Positions 1-7,469 of a stretch of 12,500 nt of DNA are shown here, piece after piece (positions within the stretch are counted from its first letter, which is position 1; each line of letters opens with the position of its first letter). Under the pieces are notes generated by a model, which made no database searches, was not told the origin of the DNA, and saw only the letters and a list, made by a program, of their open reading frames with translations. A program made the translations under genes and the position numbers. Origin of the DNA: Theodoxus fluviatilis (Eukaryota > Mollusca > Gastropoda > Cycloneritida > Neritidae); the NCBI GenBank assembly GCA_034096865.1, contig JAWQFJ010016279.1, positions 47,501 through 60,000 of the forward strand. The letters run 5' to 3'.

Positions 1-1
1 C

Positions 2-496
2 ATTGATTGGGAAAGCATTTATACTCTGCCAAAGCAATGCACAATAGACACTCAGCTAAGAACCTTTCAGTTCAAATTCTTACACCGGATTACATCAACA
101 AACACCTTCCTTCTACGTATAGGAAAATCATCATCATCACTTTGTGGATTTTGCTGGTGTTGTATTGAAACACAGGAACATATATTCTGGGAATGTCAAG
201 TAATACAAGATTTCTGGAGCAAACTACAGCAATATTTAGAAAGCAGAAAGGCAACATTTTCCAAATGTAAATATTCCATATTCTTTGGTGACAAGCTTGC
301 TCCTCCTATTGTAAATCTTATCTTGATATTAGCCAAAAAATATATTCATCAAGCAAAGTGTCGAAATTATGAAATAGCATTTGACTCCTTTAGGCAAGTC
401 CTTCAGTACACATACAACATTGAGGAAAGAATTGCTTTCAGAAATGGTATATTGGAACAGCTTCAGAGCAAGTGGTTGCCAGTCCTACCAATATAA
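2..496 (+). CDS. 3' end of LINE ORF2 (L1/Tx1-like non-LTR retrotransposon), partial
   Basis: The frame is open from the window edge to a TAA at 494-496 and gives 164 residues. Seen: a region around residues 16-30 reading DTQLRTFQFKFLHRI, followed by a cysteine/histidine knuckle C48-x2-C51-x8-H60-x4-C65 containing ETQEHIFWEC, then FW about five residues later. This layout is typical of the C-terminal zf-RVT region that follows the reverse transcriptase domain of L1/Tx1-clade LINEs. The last 100 residues are lysine-rich and partly helical, as in those tails. The endonuclease and reverse transcriptase parts lie outside the window, so whether the copy is intact cannot be judged. This portion has no stop or obvious frameshift, which suggests a fairly young copy. 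The family assignment is from motif recognition; the exact clade is less sure. Confidence 0.8.
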   Translation: MDWESIYTLPKQCTIDTQLRTFQFKFLHRITSTNTFLLRIGKSSSSLCGFCWCCIETQEHIFWECQVIQDFWSKLQQYLESRKATFSKCKYSIFFGDKLAPPIVNLILILAKKYIHQAKCRNYEIAFDSFRQVLQYTYNIEERIAFRNGILEQLQSKWLPVLPI

Positions 497-754
497 ATAA
501 AAATGCCATAAACATTACAAGAAACTGTGTCCTTGCCCAACGCCTCTTGGACTCCTCAAACCCCCCCCCCCCCCCCCCCCCGCCCTCACCCCCCCCCCCT
601 CTCCTCTCCCTTTCCCCTTCCCATTCCAGATCTCATCTCCCATGCTCATCTGCCCCCATGATAACTACAGCATGTAATTTTATGTACAATTCTTCAGGTT
701 TTCTATCCTTTTTATTTTTCTTCTTAATATTTGTTTATTAATTATTATTATTAA

Positions 755-785
<31 letters not shown>

Positions 786-903
786 CATTAGTTATTAATT
801 GTTAATTGTTAATTATTTTTTATTTATTGTTAATTACTATGTATTAATTATATATATATATATATATTTTTTTTTTTTACTGTTGTGTATACTCCCCTTT
901 CTG
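497..903 (+). other. LINE 3' UTR with low-complexity tracts
   Basis: No gene is seen here. The stretch contains a 21-base C run at 561-581, a second C run at 589-599, a C/T-rich segment to about 630, a (TTA)n-like stretch at about 735-790, TAAT-rich sequence to 845, a (TA)n tract at about 850-867 and a T run up to 878. A proline-rich frame across the C runs is a product of the homopolymer and is not a credible protein. Confidence 0.6.
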
Positions 904-940
904 AATAAAGATATTTTTTAAAAAAAACAAAAAAAAAACA

Positions 941-1151
941 ATGCCAGTTACTGGACTCCCAGCTGCTGTAGAGGGCGTAATGTAAACACTCCTGGCTACA
1001 GAAATGCTGTCTTCATGGAAAGTGGACGGTATGGCAAGACAGTCAGCCATTACCACAGCGCACGTTCTTACAAGGAACGTGGAAGAGAAAACCTCCAGCA
1101 CAATTACATCGGGACAGGCAGCGAGCTTAACTACACCGTGAGTCAAGAAAC
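941..1151. other. Short non-repetitive stretch with an open frame ending at a GTGAGT
   Basis: Immediately after the LINE tail one + frame is open from 941 to a TGA at 1159-1161. Inside it a strong donor-like ACC|GTGAGT occurs at 1138. The frame up to the donor contains YGKTVSHYHSARSYKERG and would end at phase 0. That does not fit the phase-1 acceptor at 3286 directly, so if it is an exon another exon must lie between. No domain is recognised, and the competing minus frame (877-1158) is equally open. Weak evidence only. Confidence 0.2.
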
Positions 1152-1721
1152 ATGTCAATGACTTACCCGTCTGATGGGCTGCTTGAAGATCGTGATTCTG
1201 GTGCTAATCCCGAGGTCGTACTTGAGTCCGAGCACGCAGTGACAACGGAGGACAAATCGCGTTTGACCTCTGACCTCCTGGCAATTGATGAGCGCGGACA
1301 GTTCGGCAAGTGCACAGAGACAGCTGGGAAAAGGGACTCTGACACAGGTGATGGTTTGACAGTGCACCATTCTCTGCCAGACGGTCCAGACAGCACACCA
1401 GTGGATGAAGAGGATGTGCCGAGCTGCGCCAGGGAAGTTCTCCACGAACTGCGCCGTATGAACGCGTCAGTCAGGTCGAGCCTCACACTCGTCTCGGAGG
1501 AAAAGCCTTCCGAGGAACACAGGGAGCAGGATCGTGCGACTGTACTTGGATCTCACACTCGGGTCAGCATCAGACAGAGATCTACCCCCACAGAACAACT
1601 CCAAGAAGTTCGTCTGCCAGGTGCAACTCCAGCCAGTGACCCCGGGCGCATCATCGGAGAGGGAGGAGAAAGACCGACCTTGAGACAGCAGCCACCAAGG
1701 CAGGCAGCACGGAAAAAATGA
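1152..1721 (+). CDS. Unrecognised acidic open frame, possible internal exon
   Basis: This is a 189-codon frame from ATG 1152 to TGA 1719-1721; the preceding in-frame stop is TAA 1128-1130. The product would be hydrophilic and acidic in its first half (many E, D, S, T) and more basic and proline/glutamine-rich at the end. There is no signal peptide, membrane segment or domain that I recognise. It is not simple-repeat sequence and its length is unlikely by chance in a region of moderate GC. An in-frame CAG|GT at 1618-1622 would be a phase-1 donor matching the phase-1 acceptor of the exon at 3286, so 1131-1620 could be an upstream exon of the B30.2/SPRY gene. The donor is weak (GTGCAA), and no good pyrimidine-rich acceptor precedes the frame. 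Alternatives are a non-coding open frame or part of an unrecognised element. The antisense strand also carries shorter open frames. Confidence 0.3.
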   Translation: MSMTYPSDGLLEDRDSGANPEVVLESEHAVTTEDKSRLTSDLLAIDERGQFGKCTETAGKRDSDTGDGLTVHHSLPDGPDSTPVDEEDVPSCAREVLHELRRMNASVRSSLTLVSEEKPSEEHREQDRATVLGSHTRVSIRQRSTPTEQLQEVRLPGATPASDPGRIIGEGGERPTLRQQPPRQAARKK

Positions 1722-1789
1722 TTCGCTGTGCTTTGTTTGAGACTCTGGTTCTGTTTCGTGTTCTGCGAACAAAACAAGACTGGCTACCA

Positions 1790-1886
1790 GTTTTGTAAAG
1801 TGTTTCATAATTAATGTTTCTTGCGCGATTGTAATTGCAACAGGCCCGAGGCCTATGCAATAAAATGTTTCGTTCGTTCGTTCGTT
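1790..1886 (+). mobile_element. Probable 3' tail of a non-LTR retroelement ending in (TTCG)n
   Basis: A short segment with an AATAAA signal (1859-1864) is followed at once by about four TTCG copies. The context GGCCCGAGGCC upstream of the AATAAA forms a short inverted repeat, which could fold just before the tail. Some invertebrate LINEs and SINEs end in microsatellite tails instead of poly(A), and this arrangement resembles them. Its 5' boundary is not visible and no ORF can be attached to it. The assignment is tentative. Confidence 0.35.
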
Positions 1887-1901
1887 CTCTGTCTCTCTCT
1901 T

Positions 1902-1950
<49 letters not shown>
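1887..1950. repeat. (TC)n dinucleotide microsatellite
   Basis: A nearly pure CT/TC tract with a few interruptions (TCTGTC, TTTC) directly follows the TTCG repeats and probably grew from them. It is a polypurine/polypyrimidine tract capable of unusual structure. Open frames across it on both strands (arginine/glutamate or serine/leucine runs) are repeat artefacts. Confidence 0.9.
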
Positions 1951-1954
<4 letters not shown>

Positions 1955-2055
1955 GTCAACAAACACCCCCAAATAAATCACACATGCACACTCCTTCCAA
2001 AGTCTGAAATGTCTCACCTGCACCCAATTACCCAATTGTTGACTTGCTGTCTTGG

Positions 2056-3249
2056 AAACCACCACCAACACCAATCACCACCTCCAAAAACAACAACCAC
2101 CAACTACCAAATCACCACTAGCACCACCACTGTGACAACCACCATGATCACTAGAACCACCTGCACCACCACTTCCACTAGCACCACCAGCACCACCACT
2201 TCCACTAGCACTACCATCACAACCACTATCATCAGCACCACCATCACAACCACTATCATCAGCACCACCATCACCACCACTTCCACTAGCACTACCATCA
2301 CAACCACTATCATCAGCACCACCATCACAAACACTATCATCAGCACCACCATCACAACCACTACCAACAGCACGACCATCACAACCACTATCATCAGCAC
2401 CACCATCACAACCACTATCATCAGCACCACCATCACAACCACTATCATCAGCACCACCATCACAACCACTACCAACAGCACCACCATCACAACCACTACC
2501 AACAGCACCACCATCACAACCACTATCATCAGCACCACCATCACAACCACTATCAACAGCACCACCATTACAACCACTATCATCAGCACTACCATCACAG
2601 CCACTATCATCAGCATCACCATCACAACCACTATCATCAGCATCACCATCACAACCACTATCATCAGCACCACCATCACAACCACTATCATCAGCACCAC
2701 CATCACAACCACTATCATCAGCACCACCATCACAACCACTATCATCAGCACCACCATCACAACCACTATCATCAGCACCACCATCACAACCACTATCATC
2801 AGCACCACCATCATTTCCACCATCATCAGCACCACCATTTCCACCAGCACAACTACCATTTCCACCAGCACAACTACTATTTCCACCAGCACCACCACTG
2901 TTTCCACCAGCACCACCACTGTTTCCACCAGAACCACCACTGTTTCCACCAGCACCACCACCATCATTTCCACCAGCACCACCATCATTTCCAACACCAC
3001 CACCATTTCCACCAGCAACACTATTATTACCACCACCACCATTTCCACCAGCACCACCACCATTTCCACCAGCACCACCACCATTTCCACCAGCACCACC
3101 ATCATTTCCACCAGCACCACCATCATTTCCACCACCACCAACACCACCACCATTTCCACCAGCAACACTATTATTTCCACCAACACCACCACCACCATTT
3201 CCACCAGCACCACCACCATTCCCACCGCCATTTCCACCAGCACCACCAT
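2056..3249. repeat. CAC/ATC-type minisatellite, 27-bp units then 21-bp units
   Basis: From about 2190 to 2810 the sequence is a tandem array with a 27-bp period made of nine triplets. Read on the + strand the triplets give the repeating peptide TITTTIIST, and on the minus strand GGADDSGCD. From about 2813 to 3249 it changes to units of mostly 21 bp built around TTTCCACCAGCACCACCA. The first 130 bases are a degenerate lead-in. All periods are multiples of three, which keeps long frames open on both strands (508 codons +, 448 codons -). These frames do not read as proteins beyond the repeat, so I do not call a gene. The array ends 36 bp before the 3' splice site at 3285 and probably lies in an intron. 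Confidence 0.9.
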
Positions 3250-3285
3250 GATTGTCATGACCATGGAATATTCTGTTTGTTCCAG

Positions 3286-3444
3286 TGCCGTCCATCCAGC
3301 TGGATGCATCTCGTTGTGGAGGAGGGTGCTGTGTGGGAACAGACCTCTGCTCCCTGAGTAACCAGGCCAGCCCCCAGCACCGCTCCCGTGCCCCACCCGG
3401 GGTGTTGAAGGGTCCCGCCACCTGTGCTACAGCAGCCTTGCCAG
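3286..3444 (+). CDS. Internal exon: N-terminal part of a B30.2/SPRY-like domain
   Basis: This is a predicted 159-bp exon. It is preceded by a pyrimidine-rich acceptor (TTCTGTTTGTTCCAG, ending 3285) and followed by the donor CCAG|GTACTG. Of the three frames only one is open across it; it enters at phase 1 and leaves at phase 1. That frame encodes 52 whole codons, including QLDASRCG, a cysteine-rich GGGCC, and LSNQ followed by VLKG. The order of hydrophobic and LSN-type positions resembles the start of B30.2/SPRY domains, where an LSxD-like strand and a VxG strand precede the YWEV strand. Its phase-1 end fits exactly onto the phase-1 acceptor at 6305, whose exon begins with SSYWQV. The exon upstream of it is not established. 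Confidence rests on splice signals, phase and domain order, not on transcript data. Confidence 0.62.
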
Positions 3445-3483
3445 GTACTGGAGGAGACTCTTGAAGCTCCAGGCTTTCCTCTT

Positions 3484-3620
3484 TAGGAGAGCAAGCTTTG
3501 GCATTTGATTATGTGCGATGCGGAGTGCCGTGGTTCAATCCCTGGGTCGGGAGAAATCCGGATGATTAGTTTCCTCTTGTGTTTCTTGTACAGCATGTCA
3601 CTGCAACTGCACATGGATGA
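3484..3620 (+). mobile_element. Possible degenerate tRNA-derived SINE remnant
   Basis: GGTTCAATCC at 3532-3541 matches the Pol III B-box consensus GGTTCRANNCC. It is followed by CTGGGTCGGGAG, as often seen in tRNA-related SINEs. About 48 bases upstream TAGGAGAGCAAG (3484-3495) is a partial A-box match. No poly(A) tail or flanking duplication was found, so the limits are approximate. A chance B-box match is a real alternative. Confidence 0.25.
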
Positions 3621-4040
3621 TTTTTGTACTGTGTAATGTGCATGTTTACATCTTTATTTTCCTCCTTGTTCAATGGCATTGGATATTTCATGGAGAAAAC
3701 AACTGTGCAGTTACTTCAATGTGAAGCAAAATGGCTCATCACCAATTTTGGCATATATAATGATGTATGATTCTGCTGAATAAGTCTCATACAAAGGAAT
3801 ATTTGACAACTTGTAGATCATGCTAACATCACATCGCATGTAAAGGTGTGTGGAAGACACAGTATAAATTCCCCTGTGGCTTGGGGGTAAGAATTGACTG
3901 ATGACATCTCCCTGTGTGATTTGCAAGAGGAAAAGAACTGGGGAAATCATGACTGGACTTGCTCCTTTTCTAACCAGCTCTGGTGATTGCTGTTATCAGT
4001 GGCCTTACATAGCCTACACAGACTGATAGGCAGTAAAACT

Positions 4041-6263
4041 CCATCCATCCATCCATCCATGCATCCATCCATCCAATCTCCATCCATCCATCCATCCATC
4101 CATCCAATCTCCATCCATCCATCCATCCATCCATCCATCCATCCATCCATCCATCCATCCATCCATCCATCCATCCACCCAATCTCCATCCATCCATCCA
4201 ATCTCCATCCATCCATCCATTCATCCATCCATTCTCCATCCATCTATCCATTCATCCAATCTCCATCCATCCATCCATTCATTCAATCTCCATCCATCCA
4301 TCCATCCATCCAATCTCCATCCATCCATCCATCCATCCATTCTCCATCCATCTATCCATTCATCCAATCTCCATCCATCCATCCATCCATCCAATCTCCA
4401 TCCATCCATCCATCCATCCATCCATCCAATCTCCATCCATCCATCCATCCATCCATCCATCCATCCATCCATCCATCCATCCATCCATCCACCCAATCTC
4501 CATCCATCCATCCAATCTCCATCCATCCATCCATTCATCCATCCATTCTCCATCCATCTATCCATTCATCCAATCTCCATCCATCCATCCATTCATTCAA
4601 TCTCCATCCATCCATCCATCCATCCAATCTCCATCCATCCATCCATCCATCCATTCTCCATCCATCTATCCATTCATCCAATCTCCATCCATCCATCCAT
4701 CCATCCAATCTCCATCCATCCATCCATCCATCCATCCAATCTCCATCCATCCATCCATTCATCCATCCATTCTCCATCCATCTATCCATTCATCCAATCT
4801 CCATCCATCCATCCATCCATCCATCCAATCTCCATCCATCCATCCATCCAATCTCCATCCATCCATCCAATCTCCATCCATCTATCCATCCATCCAATCT
4901 CCATCCATCCATCCATCCAATCTCCATCCATCCATCCATCCATCCATCCATCCAATCTCCATCCATCCATCCATCCATCCATTCATCCATCCATTCTCCA
5001 TCCATCTATCCATCCATCCAATCTCCATTCATCCTTCCATCCAATCTCCATCCATCCATCCATCCAATCTCCATCCATCCATCCAATCTCCATCCATCCA
5101 TCCATCCATCCTTCCATCCAATCTCCATCCATCCATCCATTCATTCAATCTCCATCCATCCATCCAATCTCCATCCATCCATCCATCCAATCTCCATTCA
5201 TCCATCCATCCAATCTCCATCCATCCATCCATTCATTCAATCTCCATCCATTCATCCATCCAATCTCCATCCATCCATCCATCCATTCATCCATCCATCC
5301 AATCTCCATCCATCCATCCATCCATCCAATCTCCATCCATCCATCCATCCAATCTCCATCCATCCATCCATCCATCCAATCTCCATTCATCCATCCATCC
5401 AATCTCCATCCATCCATCCATTCATTCAATCTCCATCCATCCATCCATCCATACATCCATCCTATCTCCATCCATCCATCCATCCATCCAATCTCCATCC
5501 ATCCATCCAATCTCCATCCATCTATCCATCCATCCATCCATCCTATCTCCATCCATCCATCCAATCTCCATCCATCCATCCATCCATCCATCATCCATCC
5601 AATCTCCATCCATCCATCCATCCATCCATCCATCCATCCATCCATCCATCCATCCATCCATCATCCATCCATCCATCCAATCTCCATCCATCCATCCATC
5701 ATCCATCCATCCATCCATCCATCCATCCAATCTCCATCCATGCATCCATCCAATCTCCATCCACCCATCCAATCTCCATCCATCCATCCATCCATCCATC
5801 CATCCATCCAATCTCCATCCATCCATCCATCCTATCTCCATCCATCCATCCATCCAATCTCCATCCATCCATCCATCCTATCTCCATCCATCCATCCATC
5901 CATCCATCCAATCTCCATCCATCCATCCATCCTATCTCCATCCATCCATCCATCCTATCTCCATCCATCCATCCATCCATCCATCCATCCATCCATCCAT
6001 CATCCATCCATCCATCCAATCTCCATCCATCCATCCATCCTATCTCCATCCATCCATCCATCCATCCATCCAATCTCCATCCACCCATCCAATCTCCATC
6101 CATCTATCCATCCATCCATCCATCCATCCATCCATCCATCCATCCATCCATCCATCCATCCTATCTCAATCCATCCATCCATGCATCCAATCTCCATCCA
6201 TCCATCCATGCATCCAATCTCCATCCATCCATTCATCCAATCTCCATCCATCCATCCATCCAT
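4041..6263. repeat. (CATC)n-derived satellite array, 2.2 kb, with higher-order structure
   Basis: The array is almost entirely CATC tetranucleotides, punctuated by the variant CCAATCTC and by CCATTCATC, CCTATCTC, ATCATCC and CATCTATCC variants. The variants arrange the array into blocks of three to about ten CATC copies. A segment from about 4175 to 4430 recurs with the same variant order at about 4489 to 4744, a shift of 314 bp, showing block duplication. Because CATC read in triplets never gives a stop codon, a 780-codon + frame (HPSI repeats) and many minus-strand DGWM frames are open; these are artefacts. The array ends 42 bp upstream of the 3' splice site at 6305. Confidence 0.95.
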
Positions 6264-6305
6264 GATATAAAAACATGGAATGTTTTTTCTCTATTCTTTC
6301 TCCAG

Positions 6306-6808
6306 GCACATCCAGCTACTGGCAGGTGAGGTGCAAGGCTTCACCAAAACCCAAGATTCTATATGGAGAGGCTCTGTGTGAGTTTGGTGTGGCCGCTCAG
6401 CAGGCACTGCAGGCCTGGCCTGGCAACACAGCGGTGTGTGTCACTGACAAGACTGTCCTCTCTGTGGGGATTTGGACCTATCAAGGCCAAGTCTGTGCTG
6501 CTGCATTCTACAGGAAGCAAGGCATCCCTGCAAAAGCCCTGTGTCCTTACAACCCCCACAGCCCTGTGGACGTGACCCTGGGTCTGCTGCTAGACACTGC
6601 CACAGCACGCATGCACGTCATTGATGTGGGTGCAACACAGGTGCTGGAGTCCTGTGATGTTGACCTGTCCACTCTGTGGCCGTTTGTCCGTGTGTGGCCA
6701 GAGACTGACAATGGGGCAAGAGTGGAGGTGGAGGTGCAGAGCGGCCAGCAGATGGGGATGACTGGGGACCTGGTCAGGCTGCTGCAGTCTGTGCTTGGAG
6801 GCTCTTGA
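6306..6808 (+). CDS. Terminal exon: C-terminal part of a B30.2/SPRY-like domain (probable TRIM-like protein)
   Basis: The exon starts after a strong acceptor, enters at phase 1 and runs 166 residues to TGA 6806-6808. The first residues read TSSYWQVRC, matching the YWEV strand of B30.2/SPRY domains. Later strands are recognisable: VLSVGI near residues 50-55, [16 protein letters not shown] at 91-106 (the family's GVxLDxxxGxLxF strand pair), and [10 protein letters not shown] at 123-132 (the family's LxPxFxxW segment). The domain normally binds protein partners and in TRIM proteins sits after RING, B-box and coiled coil; those parts would be encoded upstream and are not seen. The characteristic G of the LD-x-x-x-G motif is A100 here, so the domain is divergent. 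The ATG at 6275 lies in the intron and is not the real start. A SPRY protein without TRIM modules is the alternative. Confidence 0.75.
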
Positions 6809-7140
6809 CTGGACAGGATAGGACTGGACTGGACTGGACTGGACAGGACTTGATTGATTGAAACTGAATGAGTAGAACTGTTTAGATGCGATCAAACAAG
6901 GAATATAATGGAATGAAACAATTTTGGCCTGAATTGACTTCAATAGGGTTGACTTGACTTGAATGCAATGGACGAGTGAAATGGAATGGAATTGAGTAGA
7001 GGAGAATGGAATGAAGCAGAATGGAACAGAACTATTTTGACTTGACATGAATTAATTGACCTGACCTGACCTGAATTGAATTGACATGAATTGACTTCAG
7101 CTGAAACAGATTGAATCAACTTCAACTAAACATCACAAAG
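6809..7140 (+). repeat. Decayed pentamer repeats (TGGAC / GAATGG / TGACC families)
   Basis: Directly after the stop codon come GGACT/TGGAC pentamers (to about 6850). Diverged GAATGG-like and TTGACT-like pentamers continue to about 7110, with a short TGACC run at about 7058-7072. This is an old pentanucleotide satellite drifting into unique sequence, probably within the 3' UTR of the B30.2/SPRY gene. Open frames on the minus strand (SSPVQSSPVQ) are artefacts of the repeat. Confidence 0.65.
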
Positions 7141-7465
7141 GAACAGCCTTAGGTGGGCTGGACAAACTAAGAAATGGGAGTGGTGGTGGGGTGGGAGTGG
7201 AATGAGGATTGGGGGGGTGAGAGAGCATGGGGAGGAGGGTATGAGGATTGGGGGGGGGGGGGGGGGGATGTCCTTTACTGAGAGAGAGTGGATGTCTATG
7301 GAGCACTGAGCTAGGTGTACCTGTACAGCCAGGAGGGGACAGCTGGGGACTGCAGGAGTCCTGCTGCTGGAGCCCGACTGCAGTGGAAATGAGAGGCCAC
7401 TTCAAGAGGAGGAGAGCTGGAAGATGCTCAGAGTGCTCAGCTCCTGAGTAGGCCTTCTGGCTTCT
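7141..7465. other. G-rich non-coding stretch with an 18-G run
   Basis: There are many GGG runs between 7177 and 7267, with an uninterrupted run of 18 G at 7250-7267. The arrangement could form G-quadruplexes on the + strand and in any + strand RNA. The following 200 bases (7268-7465) are unique sequence with no gene that I can support; short frames there have no recognisable domain and depend on the G run. Confidence 0.6.
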
Positions 7466-7469
7466 GCTA

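Larger units (their letters stand above)
1..940 (+). mobile_element. LINE non-LTR retrotransposon, 3' part with A-rich tail
   Basis: The element consists of the end of ORF2 (to 496), a 3' UTR, a polyadenylation signal AATAAA at 904-909 and an A-rich tail at about 919-940 that is interrupted by two C bases. The tail marks the 3' boundary, and sequence of a different character starts at 941. The 5' end is outside the window, so target-site duplications cannot be matched. It lies in the same orientation as the host exons further downstream, so it may sit in an intron or in upstream flanking DNA. Confidence 0.75.
3445..6305 (+). other. Predicted 2.86-kb phase-1 intron filled with tandem repeat
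   Basis: The intron runs from GTACTG at 3445 to the acceptor TTTTTTCTCTATTCTTTCTC then CAG, ending at 6305. The acceptor has a strong 20-base pyrimidine tract. About 78 percent of the intron is the (CATC)n-derived array. The first 600 bases (3445-4040) are unique sequence with a possible degenerate tRNA-derived SINE near 3484-3560 and nothing else that I recognise. Excision would join a codon G|GC, giving glycine. Confidence 0.6.

Noticed and set aside
1835..3361. 508-codon + strand T/S/I-rich open frame
   Set aside because: It is made of the TC and CAC/ATC repeats; outside them there is no recognisable protein, and its end crosses the 3286 exon in a frame that soon stops.
2075..3421. 448-codon minus-strand glycine-rich open frame, resembling a structural protein
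   Set aside because: The glycine/aspartate pattern is the complement of the triplet minisatellite; there is no signal peptide, and no splice context or conserved flank is seen.
4041..6263. CRISPR-like alternation of short repeats
   Set aside because: There are no unique spacers; the array is a tetranucleotide satellite with variants in a eukaryotic setting.
3987..6329. 780-codon + strand open frame with HPSI-type repeats
   Set aside because: CATC repeats contain no stop codon in any frame; the frame is repeat-derived, lies inside a predicted intron and changes its repeat phase at every indel. The end of it merely enters the next exon in another frame.
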